Shown here: positions 37,203 through 47,426 of the stretch, piece by piece | Layout of the letters: each line of letters begins with the position of its first letter | Numbering within the stretch: the stretch's first letter is position 1 | DNA from: Diplocarpon mali | Lineage: Eukaryota > Ascomycota > Leotiomycetes > Helotiales > Drepanopezizaceae | Assembly: GCA_024741835.1 (NCBI GenBank) | Contig: JAENRP010000037.1 | Location: 124,001-188,000 of the forward strand | Direction of reading: 5' to 3' | Length of the DNA stretch: 64,000 nucleotides | Program-made: the position numbers and the translations under genes | Notes under the pieces: model-generated | Databases searched by the model: none | The model's input: only the letters and a program-made list of their open reading frames with translations | What the model was told of the DNA's origin: nothing

Positions 37203-38786
37203 TTAAAGTTGGGGAAAGCAATGCTACAGATTGGGGTAGTGATCTAGTATATGTAGAGAGTGCTTAAGTGGACGCATCTCATCTCCGAGTACAAAGCGCA
37301 CTGTCACGTTGTACCAGAAGCAATATCTGGGCCTCGAGTATGACATCCCTTGCTATCCCCGAGACGTCAGTTATAATCACATATCATCGCGCAAAAGTAT
37401 ATGAGTCACTATTCTTTCAACTTCAATTTTTAATGACTTTGTATTTTGGGAAGATGACGCACCCCTCAGGGTATTACATTTGTTTACGTGTTTGCACTGG
37501 CAGGAAATTACTGAGGAGACTCTCGGCTAGGTTGCGTCACTAGACTTCAGGACTGGCTGATGGCAGGTATTCGACACTATCTCACTCGGTGATCACAAAT
37601 TGAGTCCCGAGGTCGAAAAATATCGTATGATACCGAGAACATTTTCAGCTTTCACGCCACCGGAACTTGTCAAACCATGAATATATGAAGGTTGCAAACT
37701 CCAAGATGATACTGAGCTGGGTTTCACCACCTTATGGATTCAAATCAGATTTCGGATACTATATGATAAGTAACCTAGCTTTCACCCGCATTATGGTTGA
37801 ATCGAAAGTAATTTTATCAAATAATGCCATTTCATGCTCTCTGAAGCCATGTCAGGCCTGGAGTACAACTAATTAATTCCTAATCCTTCTCAAGAAAACT
37901 ACTAGCACTGCACAACTGTGGACCAGTATCATAACCGAAGCTCGTCGGGATATTCGAATACACTGAAAGAGTATCTTGAGGTTACTATTCTTGCGTAGCA
38001 ATCTCAAGTACAGTCCTTTACGAATGCCGCATCTAAGGTCCCCATGTAAGTTGATTGATTGTAGTATCGCGTTATGCTGCTCAGTGGCACGTTTTAAGTC
38101 GGATTCCTGGAATAATATGGGAATTTGATAAATTATGATTTCTGTTAATCTGTAAATTTGAAAATCTCTACATATAAATCAAGAGAAAAAAGATCTCTCC
38201 GTTTTTTTCGGAATTGTGTGACTCGCTCCAAGTCAACAAAGCCGTGCTCGATGAAAGCATTATTTCGACTTTGGTGGAAAGAATATCGTCATATATATTG
38301 TTTCATTGAGAAATTAATCAGCATCGAGCCCGCGGAGAAGGGATTTTCTCTAAGAAGAGGGAAAATATTTTAAGGGGCCGGGAAAGCATAGCTTGCATAG
38401 TAGCTTCATGTCACAAGGCAGGGAGACATCCTCATAAACCTGAAGGTGAAGAAAATCATTGTGCATAGAGATGATCAAATCCGAGTCTCTGAACTTCCTC
38501 CATTAATTTCTTTTGCTAGTGTCTTCCACCAACGTGTCTCACGTAGACTTCCTACAAACAACTCGCACGGAGATCTCCCACCAATATTTGTCGCCGACTT
38601 TGAAACTACCAGACACCTAGTGTATTTCCAGAAACACCATATTGAGATCAATTCCTTATCAAGACGTCCGAATCATCCTGACTGATACTCGGTATCTGTC
38701 AATTGCCTGGTGCCTATCATTGACACCAACTTAATCCACCAACAAGAATTACTAGAGTGCGACCGGCCCCGTGGCAACTCGACCGA
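37203..38786. other. AT-rich gene-free block
   Basis: About 1.6 kb of AT-rich sequence between the hydrophobin-like gene and the first 2EXR locus. Short ORFs only. Nothing was recognised. Confidence 0.5.
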
Positions 38787-39717
38787 ATGGCAGGCCACAA
38801 GAAAAAGGAAAAGATATACACCGTGATTACTAAGGGCGCCTTCGTCTTATTTCCTGGGCTTCCGATTGAGCTCCGTCTGATGATCTTCGGCCTCTTCAAG
38901 CCTGCACCCCAACTCATTGCGATTGCCAGAGTTTCTCGTGAGGCAGACAAAACTTCTCAAACTAATTTCTTTTCCCAGGCTGTCTAAAGTGTGCTGCCCC
39001 TGCTACAAATCAATACTGAGTCGAAAAAGATTGCCGAAAATGATTGTGAACTGGCCCTCTCTCCCAACCTAGGCGCCAACCCTCTCTACGTCAACTTCAA
39101 GACCCATGCTCTGTTTGACGACGGAGAGAAAGCATTTAAAGGATTTCTCAGCGTTAAGAGAGATGCATCTAGCCGCGCATAACGCGATAACGAGACACAT
39201 AGAGGAGAAGCTTCTGGTTCTTGTTCCACACGAGTTTCATTGCGACTTCGAGTCTTTAGGCTGGCTGAACCCCTGTGGAGCACCGAAGCATTTTGTTTTT
39301 GTCCGTCATTTAGGCGAAGTCAAAAACACGGATTCCAAGCTTATCGCGTAGATGGAAAAGCTTTGCAAAACCGCGAAGGCCGAAAATTTGACCGAAGATC
39401 ATGGTGCCCTGATGCCCACCACAATTGCTGAGGGTTCGACTTATAGGGAATTTCAAATAAAGATGGTAAGCTGAGAGAAAAATGCGGCATGTGATATGTT
39501 ACTTTGTTGACAGTAACAGATTGGCCTCGTCTGCCGTCCACTTTCACCTCTTCCTAAGAATCCGATTCTGCCAAAGCCCAAAATTAAGAGATTTGTTGTC
39601 CGAAAGGCCAGGAATGCCAAAGGCACCATCCAGCCTTCTCGCAGAACGTCAAGAATTCGTCAGAGATCCTCAAAATCTATTGATAAGAAGAAACAGTTTC
39701 AAAGACGTATACATTAG
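38787..39717 (+). pseudogene. 2EXR-family pseudogene (locus A)
   Basis: ATG at 38787 starts MAGHKKKEK. Then comes the first 2EXR motif, FPGLPIELRLMIFGLFKPAP. The frame meets TAA at 38985-38987 and continues into the second motif, VLPLLQINTESKKIAEND, then NPLYVNFKTHALFDDGEKAF. Near 39150 the coding frame shifts by +1 and goes on with NAITRHIEEKLLVLVPHEFH and CGAPKHFVFVRHLGEVK. A TAG lies at 39349-39351, followed in frame by more coding-like sequence to a GTAAGC donor at 39466. The last exon at 39520-39717 gives a Lys/Arg-rich tail. TAA and TAG fit CAA and CAG after C-to-T change. So there are two nonsense codons and one frameshift in an otherwise recognisable gene. Confidence 0.7.
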
Positions 39718-40289
39718 AATTTCCATCGCAGAGAAATCAACTATGGGCGATGGGTTAGGAAAACTATGCTGATCTAAGATATCTATAGTACTGAGGTAAC
39801 TGCGTTTCCATATGCTTCCCCAGAGTCCATTACATTGCTTTAAGGTGATAACTGGAGACAATTTTTGATACGCATCTTGAAGGAGAATATACTTATCGAA
39901 GCAACTTTGAACACACTTTCACGAGTGAAACATGAGCATCCTAAACACCTAAAGTAGATTTATTGTTGAAACTAGCTTGGTTTTCAGGTATGAAAGAAAC
40001 TCTGAGGATGAGATAAATGGAAGGAACAAAAGCACCTGGTCCACATTTTACTTCGGCCCGCCCACTTGATCCTTAATTCATCACCCTCCATAACCCATAT
40101 GTACTTCTTGGGTCGCGACGAAAACTGCACCCGTGATAACACCCAAAAGCCTTTAGAGAAAGATTGCGACACCATGATCCTCAACATTCCTAATCATTCA
40201 GGACATCTCCATCCTAAATACTCGCTGCAGAGAGCCACAAGCGACGACTATATCCTTTCGACCAAGGGTCTTCACCAAGTGCAAAAATC
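39718..40289. other. Gene-free stretch
   Basis: AT-rich between two 2EXR pseudogenes. No motif was recognised. Confidence 0.45.
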
Positions 40290-40750
40290 TCTCTCTTAAG
40301 CTCCGCCTTGTAGTTTGAGATTTGAGTGTGCTTGATCCGTAGATCTTAGCCCTCATAAACGCATCACTTCCTATCGGCTGGGAAGAATCCATACAAGACA
40401 GGCTCAGCATCCGGTTCCTACAACATCCTGTCGATACCAAAAGTCTACCAAGAGTCGCGGGAGACTGCTCAGGTCTCTTACGACCTTTCTCTGATCTGGC
40501 AATTGAGAGGCAATCTCGTCTATTCTGGTCACGCCAGAGACGACTTATAATTGGAAGGAACAGCTGCTGCGGATTCTTTTCTCTCTAAGAAAATCATTAT
40601 TAGCGACAAAATTTTATCTGCAAATGGTTTGGATCTCATTTATTTAAAGAAAGATATCCTTGCTGTTAAATTCAGGCGTGATTTTAGGCTTCTAATCGAT
40701 TCTTTGCTACCAAGTTTGTGCAACCAAAATATGTGGCATAGCTTGGCTTG
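40290..40750 (+). pseudogene. 2EXR-family relic (locus B)
   Basis: The first motif survives as LKLRLVV, then TGA at 40316-40318 where Trp is expected in the (E)LRxxIW motif, then DLSVLDP, a TAG, and ILALINASLPIGWEESIQD. In a frame shifted by one, from 40443, comes the second motif VYQESRETAQVSYDLSL, then GNLVYSGHARDDL and a stop at 40548-40550. A further ORF to 40751 is weakly coding-like. TGG-to-TGA and CAG-to-TAG are transitions. Clearly non-functional; the upstream limit is uncertain. Confidence 0.55.
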
Positions 40751-41987
40751 AGCCACGGTGGTCTGACTGTCTTTTGGATACATCTACATTATTGATTTCA
40801 AACATGTGGTCAATCTATAAAGCCCGTGAACTTGTTACATCTATTGAGGTCTGACGGGTTGTCCACAACCGCAGGCGATGAGATTGGAGCAATTTCAATG
40901 CAAGCAGGTTTGAATTTACAAACTCGGAACAATAGAACTAGGATTTCATAATATCTCTTTGGACGACCTCAACAGCCCCCCGAGAACATTTACAACGGCA
41001 AGCGAACCAGGAACCCCGAGATATGGGAAAATATATTTCGGGCATTGAACTGCGATGCACGTCTGCCTCAATGACCCATAAATGACTATCATTCACATCT
41101 GGGTATCAGAGAAGATATGAAGGAAGAAGAAATCCTGCTATCTTGAAATAAGGAACGGTGATTCCAAGGGTGAAGAGGTATTCGGATTTTGTTTGACGGG
41201 AAATGGAACATGATATAGTGATGTATGTGTATCTGGAGCCGGGGGTAGTGGCATTCTTGAACACTATATGAATTCTCAAAACTAACTAATAATGTTTTCC
41301 TCCTGTTTCTTGACTGTTAATAAATCTGGTTGAGAACACCGGCTCCGGGCTAAGATGATCTAATGTCTGGAGGTTTTACATGGTCTTGATACTATGAAAT
41401 TTAATAGCAAATGGATAGGACGCAAGAATTTAGAGACTTATGAGTTTGGATAAGGGTTATTATCTCCAACATTATTGATTTATTATACAGTCGAATCTGA
41501 ATTAAGTCCAGTAAAGCGCTGCATACTGTAGCTATAGTGGTCAACCTTATCAGGGGTTGGTTTCATCGAATAAAAGAGTACAAAAGTCTTACAGAAATAA
41601 TATACCTTCAATATCTGATTTGAAAATGTTTGGAATATCTGCTGAGGGCTTAAAGCTTATATAATTGGAGGGTTTGAAGTGGCACTAGGCCCTGTCAAGC
41701 AACATAAGTCAACAAATAGTCTCGCTTAATTTGAAGCTAAAAAGCCCCACTTCCTAACTCGAACTTCCTTATGCCTTGCACCTCTCATAATTTCACTTCA
41801 GCTTCCCACGACCACAAATAGAAATTTGAGAAGCTCCAGTTACCGGCGTGATCCCGTCAAATATTTTGGCACGTCTCTCATCTTACCGTACCCAAGTCTC
41901 CAGTTCTAGGAGACAAAATCGCGTCTTGGGGCGTCTCAGGAGATCGCGTACAATAACCTCTACAAGAACGTCGTAAAGGCGGAGACC
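40751..41987. other. AT-rich gene-free block and promoter of the next 2EXR gene
   Basis: About 1.2 kb, AT-rich, with no credible ORF on the plus strand. The last about 250 bp is the likely promoter of the gene at 41988. Confidence 0.5.
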
Positions 41988-42927
41988 ATGAGGAGAAAAT
42001 CGAGAAAGATCGTCCGGTTCAAGAAGAAGCCTGAAGGCAGAGTTTTCACGCTCTTCCCCAAGCTGCCATGTACGTATTTTCCAGTTTGGGCTTCCAGTTT
42101 CAGTCTCGAGAATTCCATACCCAGTAAATCTTAACTTTGCTAACCTTGATAGTGGAGCTGAGAATGATGGTGCTAGAGACTGCTGTGTCGGAACTAGCAC
42201 CTAGGATAGTCAGCGTATTCGACCCCACGCCCAAGAAAGTAGCCTTTACGACCAGCAGCCCCTGCAAACCAGTAGCCTCTTACGCAATACCCGCTCTCCT
42301 ACACACATACTCGGAGTCTCGGAGAATTGCGAAGAAGACTTATGATGCTGTCTTCTCCACGAACTTGAGAGGAGCCCCTGTCTACTTCAACTTCTCTCAG
42401 GATATCTTGCTCTTCGACGATTACCAGGCGATGATGTGGTTCTTCAGCTTTATCGACGAGGTTGGGGCTACCACGAAGCGCATTCTCAGCGGTACTGTTG
42501 TTGAAAAGAAGATTCCTGTAATTGGTATATTGAACGCTAAGTGGGAGCACTTGGTAATTTCAAACAATCTGGCTGAGAACATGTTCCGCATCTCAAAGGA
42601 AATCATTCTCCTTCGTCAAGATAGAGTCCGCAATTCTTTCGAGCTATTCTACCGCGACTGGTGTGTTCGTTTTCAATTGGCTATTATGCCTATTGATCTC
42701 AAGCCAGAGTCGAAGATGCCAATTATTGGACATAGCACAGTAAACCAAATGCGTGCAAAGTTCGTAAGCTTAGCACCTTCAATAGAACCGCGGTAGGTTT
42801 AGAGCTCATGCTAACAAAAATAAGAACATCCCAGGGCCGAAGCCAAGAATTACCGGGCGAAAACTCAGAGTCTGGTGAGCGGAAAGAAACTGAGAATCGA
42901 CTTCTGCAAAAAGGTCATATTGTCTAG
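41988..42927 (+). CDS. 2EXR-family protein, intact (locus C), 261 aa
   Basis: Exons are 41988-42069, 42153-42763 and 42835-42927. The first intron splits the Leu codon just before the first E-x-R motif and rebuilds FTLFPKLPLELRMMVLETAV. The second E-x-R motif is IPALLHTYSESRRIAKKTYD, followed by GAPVYFNFSQDILLFDDYQA, the family's Y-F-x-x-x-x-D strand. The N terminus is strongly basic (RRKSRKIVRFKKK). The third exon is preceded by a GCTAAC branch point. The 2EXR family is defined by two E-x-R motifs and is found mainly in ascomycetes; its biochemical role is unknown. No signal peptide or membrane helix. Composition is more GC-rich than the flanking DNA, supporting a live gene. Confidence 0.85.
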
Positions 42928-43610
42928 GACTTCTTATTTCCAAAAGGGTCATGGACTATCGATCTGTAACCTTGCTCTGGAGATGATATACATGTGGTAT
43001 TCTTTTTCTGGCCTCATATCTTCGAATAGAGGAGTCTTTCTAAAAAGCAAATTTTTCTTGCAAACCGAAGATCTGACAAGTATTTGTGCAACTGTCTATT
43101 CGTGAAAGTATATCCAAAGAAAAAGGAACTCTACTGCGGCAAGGTAAGGCTTATCTGTGCGACTGTGCGGACATATTTTGACAAGAAATAATTGCATATG
43201 ATTCCGGTGTAAGACTTGAAAATATCGGGCTTGCGGAAAACGCGACGACCTTGTGAGACTTTGGAGCTGTGTATCCTTAGTCATCGCGAAGTTCGAGGTG
43301 ATTTTATATACAATTTCAACATAAATTAGAGCAGTAACAGTGATCTATAAAATCACCAACATTTTTTATGTGTCTCATATTACCAAATATCTTTTGAATT
43401 AAAGGCGGAGTTTATTTGATAAATGAAAAACTGGATAGGATACCAACTATCAGCTCTGTCCCTGAATAAGTCACAAGTGTGAAGCCGCTTAAAGCTTGCC
43501 GCCTCGTGACTTTTGGCAGCTGACGATATTGTCACCCTCCAAATTCTCTCCACCGAATTTTCTTTCCGAGAAACACCCATTCGTACTGCAACGCCAAAAA
43601 CCACCTAAAA
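42928..43610. other. Spacer between 2EXR loci C and D
   Basis: About 680 bp, AT-rich, holding the 3' flank of C and the promoter of D. Nothing else was recognised. Confidence 0.5.
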
Positions 43611-44507
43611 ATGGCGAAATATCGTCGCGGAAAGAAAAACTCGACCCCGAAGGCCCCCCCAGCAGCGCCAGAGTTCAAACTGTTCCCAACGCTGCCCTTG
43701 GAGCTGCGTGAGATGATCTGGAAGTTCGCTGATGCGGGACCCAAGATCGTTACCATATATACAAAGGAGAGAGGCGCGGAAGATGCGCTGGTCACTGAAA
43801 ACGTCCTAGTCGCAGCGTCGTATAGTGAGTGGTGACTTGGATCTACTCGGTTGTATCTGTTTTGTTATTATTTATCAGCTCAGTGGTCTCACGCTATGTG
43901 TATTCTGGTTATTATAAGATTTCTCGCGGGCTGAATGCTAATTTTTGGGTTTTATTCAGAGATCCCAGAAGTTCTACACACAAACCGCGAGGCTCGCCGA
44001 GTTGCAAAAGGTGTTATCGATTATGCCTTTGGAAAGAACCTTGGCAACCCGGTATACTTTGATTGGTCTCGGGATGCTCTGGTCTTTAGAACTTGGGGGG
44101 CTATGGCCCATTTCTACCAGCTCAGTTGCCTCGATCCTTCATTCAACCCCAACCCCTTACAAGGAATGCCATCACTATTTGACAGAATTTCGGCCGGTGT
44201 GCCGCTGGAAAGAAAACTCTTTGTCGTTGGTATCTTCCTAGCCGGTTTCAACAACTTTTCTGTCGCCGCTTTCTTGCGTCCAGACTTCTCGGAAGTTCTG
44301 GGCGGGCCCGAGCATATGATATTCGCTCGTGAAGGAAACGGGCATAGATCTAGACACAGCCCCTTGATCAAAGCTCTCAAACAATTCTGGGACTTAGACC
44401 TTGGTTTTCTGGGAGACCCAGCCGATGACGCAGACCAAAGAAGTTACAATCTTCCAGAATTATCTTCCTTCACGATGAAGCAATTGCAAAAGAAATTGGT
44501 TAGTTAA
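43611..44507 (+). CDS. 2EXR-family protein, intact (locus D), 253 aa
   Basis: Exons are 43611-43824 and 43960-44507, with a GTGAGT donor and TTTATTCAG acceptor. The first motif is LFPTLPLELREMIWKFADAG. The intron falls just before the second motif, IPEVLHTNREARRVAKGVID, followed by NPVYFDWSRDALVFRTWGAM. The basic N terminus (AKYRRGKKNS) resembles that of locus C. The intron position differs from C, so the two are not recent duplicates. Function of the family is unknown. Confidence 0.87.
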
Positions 44508-44524
44508 ATCCTATCGAGGATTAA

Positions 44525-44808
44525 TTAGTTCTTTTTAATGGCTTTTCTCAAGAAGTGTAAGCTAACAGAAAAAGGAGCAACTTTTTCTTCCTGAGTCTTC
44601 CAGTGTCGATCATACAGGTCCGCCTCGTCGCTCAGCGCGCATTCAGCGATCTTGAACATAAAATTCTTATGACCCAAGTGCCTCAACGTAGCTGGAGGGG
44701 GAGGAGACGGGGGTTCTATCTGTTCATGGCTTTCTCTTAATAAATTTCTACCTTCACGCCTAATCGGAACGATCTGCTTGCGGAGGCTTCTGATCAATTT
44801 AACTGTAG
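44525..44808 (-). other. Coding-like segment on the minus strand
   Basis: An open frame of about 90 codons ends at 44525 and contains PPSPPPPATLRHLGHKNFMF, then KIAECALSDEADLYDRHWK, which reads like protein. A possible CCCTACAG acceptor lies at its 5' edge near 44809. There is no ATG start, and no upstream exon was found. It could be the last exon of a gene, a relic, or chance. No family was recognised. Confidence 0.3.
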
Positions 44809-45932
44809 GGCTTCAGATGTTTGATGATTGACTATACGCATGCAAAGTTCTACAGCGCTTTTGTCTTGAGAAGTTACTCGCTACCATGAATATGGAACAG
44901 AAGCAGTAAAATACTCAAGATTTTAATCGCAAGAGATTCAGAGTCGGGAACGTATACAATCAAAATTGAAGATAGAAATTAGGAAGAGGTTGAATGCCTT
45001 AGCCTCATAATTCCTCCAAAGCTCAAAACGAAATCGATCGCTCAACCATCACTTTCGTCAAGCTGCATTAAGGGCAAAGCTTCCTCCAGCTCATGATGAG
45101 CGCGCAAAATATGTGTTAAACTAGGGAAGATGGATCTGGAATCTGACAGATGATAAGAGTCTGGTGGATATCTTGCAGAAAGCGCTACTGGGAATCTCCT
45201 AGTGCATCCACATATGACTGGATTTTAGCGGTACAATCTGCAAGCGCACCAGGAGAATCTTGAGTAACGCAAAGGTGTTTTGAAAATTCTTGCAATACTG
45301 AAAATTCAGTGAATAACTCTGAAAATGTATTCCTTTGCTGTGCCGGTTTGTACCTCCGCTTCATGCCTGAGCTAGCGGACTATATCAGCTCACCCCATCG
45401 ACCTGGGCGCTAGTTTGGCTTGAAAGCTCTTGCAACTGTTCGAGATTTGAAGGAATGAATTTCAAAATCCATCAACCTGCCAATACTTATTTTCTAGTGG
45501 ATACCAGTGGTACTCAGGCTCGCCGATTTACATGCAGATACGTACATAGGTCACAGAAACATGCCGCCCACCCATAGAACTTACCTTGCGAATAACCCAT
45601 GCGAAGATAGTCAGTTCAAATATCTATTGTATTGCTCTTGGTGGAGATATAAGTGGGCTTCGGGCTCTTCATAGCATTTTAGGTCTCGAAGAAATCTCTA
45701 GTTCGGTAAGTATCACGTGACTAAGTAAACAAAAACATTGTCGTCGACTAAAAATTCTGGAAGATTCACCTTACGGAGCACAATAGCAACGCGACTCCCC
45801 GCTAGCTAAGCTCGAGTAACAATAGCATTTATTTTACTGCTGTAAAGTCATCACTTCTATTTCTATCCCAACGTTCATGCTCGGGAGCCGGAACCAACAA
45901 TTCCTGCTCTGCGCATTGTTGGCCCCGAAAAC
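44809..45932. other. AT-rich gene-free block
   Basis: Spacer upstream of locus E. No ORF or motif was recognised. Confidence 0.45.
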
Positions 45933-47426
45933 ATGAATCCGCAGAGCTATTTTACGAGACTCCAAGCATTTGGCGTATAATTATCCTCTGCCTCTATTTC
46001 TAATGCAGTCGCTAACTGTATGCAGGTCAACATCCAATCTCAACCCAATCAGTCTCACCGCGGCCCAGCTCCACGCACCGCAATTCCGGGCGCTTCAAAT
46101 TCAGCTCAAAAGGCACCCGGTAAGCCCGCTACTAAGAGAGCTAAGAGTTGCCAGCCCAAGCGAATTCGAAATCAGCACAATTCCGATGATCTTACTTCCA
46201 ACAGTGGACCTCGCAATGAAACAGTGCAAGACGCTGCCGGACCAGCCGTGAAGGGAACATGCAGTAAGAATGGTGGCGGATCGAATACAAATGGAGGAAA
46301 TACTAAAAGAAAAGCGATTGATGAAGAGAATATGTGCGGGGGTCAAGAAGGTGATGGAGACGACGATGAAAACGCTGCAGACACCGAAGACGAAGACGAA
46401 TTCGCCATCCCTCCCACCAAGTTCAAGAAGTTCCGCAAGCTCCCCCTCGAGATCAGACGTATGATCTGGTATCTTATTCTTCCAGAGCCTCAAGTCATCA
46501 AGATTACTGGCAACGGCTACCTGCGCCACTTGACTCGGGGTGGTATCACCACTCAGACTTGGATCAACCGGCCGCAAGCCAACTATAAAGTCCCCTATAT
46601 GCTCAGCATCTGCAAGGAGTCTCGAAAGGAAGTCATCGTGCACCACCGTCCTTGCTTCAAGGCCAACTTCGGTGGTATCCCTATCTTCTTCAACGCCAAG
46701 CAGGACCTGCTGCACTTCCAAAGCACCGATGCCCTCATCCACTTCTACGGTGGCTCGCTCCCCAACTACGTGAAAGAAGATCTCACCAACGGCTATCGCT
46801 ACAACATGCGAGACATGCATACCGTCGTCGAGCAAATCGCTATTGGTCGCGTCCGCAACATGGAGGGTATGATTGGCGGTGTCTTGAATCAGATGAGTGC
46901 CCTCAGAAGTGCCGTCATCGAGGACCTCAACATGCGCCGGGACGGAGCGAATATCATTATGGACTTCACACAAGGCATCGAAGATCTGGCATTGGGCTGG
47001 AAGGACTATACTGTTCGCCGCCATCCAAAAAGAGGAGTAGACTTCAAGTTGATCGATCACCCAAGCTTTGAGACGTTGATAAACCAGTGGAATGTTGGTA
47101 TTCCAGCATTCCATAAGTGCAACAAGAGACTAAAATATGCGCAGGGAAGCATTTTCGCCGATGAAGAGTTGAAGCCAGAGACTGAAGCTATGACATCGGG
47201 AGGAAGTGGCAGCTCGGTCGATGCTGGTACTGGTGGTGCTGTTGGTTCTGGTTCTGGTACTACTGCAAACCGGAATACCGCCGCTGTTACTACGGCCACG
47301 CAAGCACCTTTCCAAGTCCCTTCTCAACAACCGGCTCTTAGATTTCCAACCCCGATTAACCCATTCCCTCGTCATATGAATTCGAGCTGTAGAATCCCGT
47401 TTGGAACCGCGAACAATGACTCATGA
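45933..47426 (+). CDS. 2EXR-family protein, intact, long form (locus E), 480 aa
   Basis: Exon 1 is 45933-45974 (MNPQSYFTRLQAFG) and exon 2 is 46026-47426. The intron ends TCGCTAACTGTATGCAG, a perfect branch point and acceptor, so the start was placed at 45933 rather than at the internal ATG 46020. The N-terminal about 140 residues are disordered, with basic patches and an acidic run (GDDDENAADTEDEDEF). The 2EXR core is FRKLPLEIRRMIWYLILPEP, VPYMLSICKESRKEVIVHHR and GGIPIFFNAKQDLLHFQSTD, then a further about 130 conserved-looking residues including IEDLALGWKDYTVRRHPKRG. The tail is Gly/Ser/Thr/Pro-rich. NLS-like basic patches suggest, but do not show, nuclear localisation. Both E-x-R motifs are intact (EIR, ESR). 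Confidence 0.9.

Noticed and set aside
46101..47114. 337-codon minus-strand ORF
   Set aside because: Antisense to 2EXR locus E, whose motifs are unmistakable on the plus strand.
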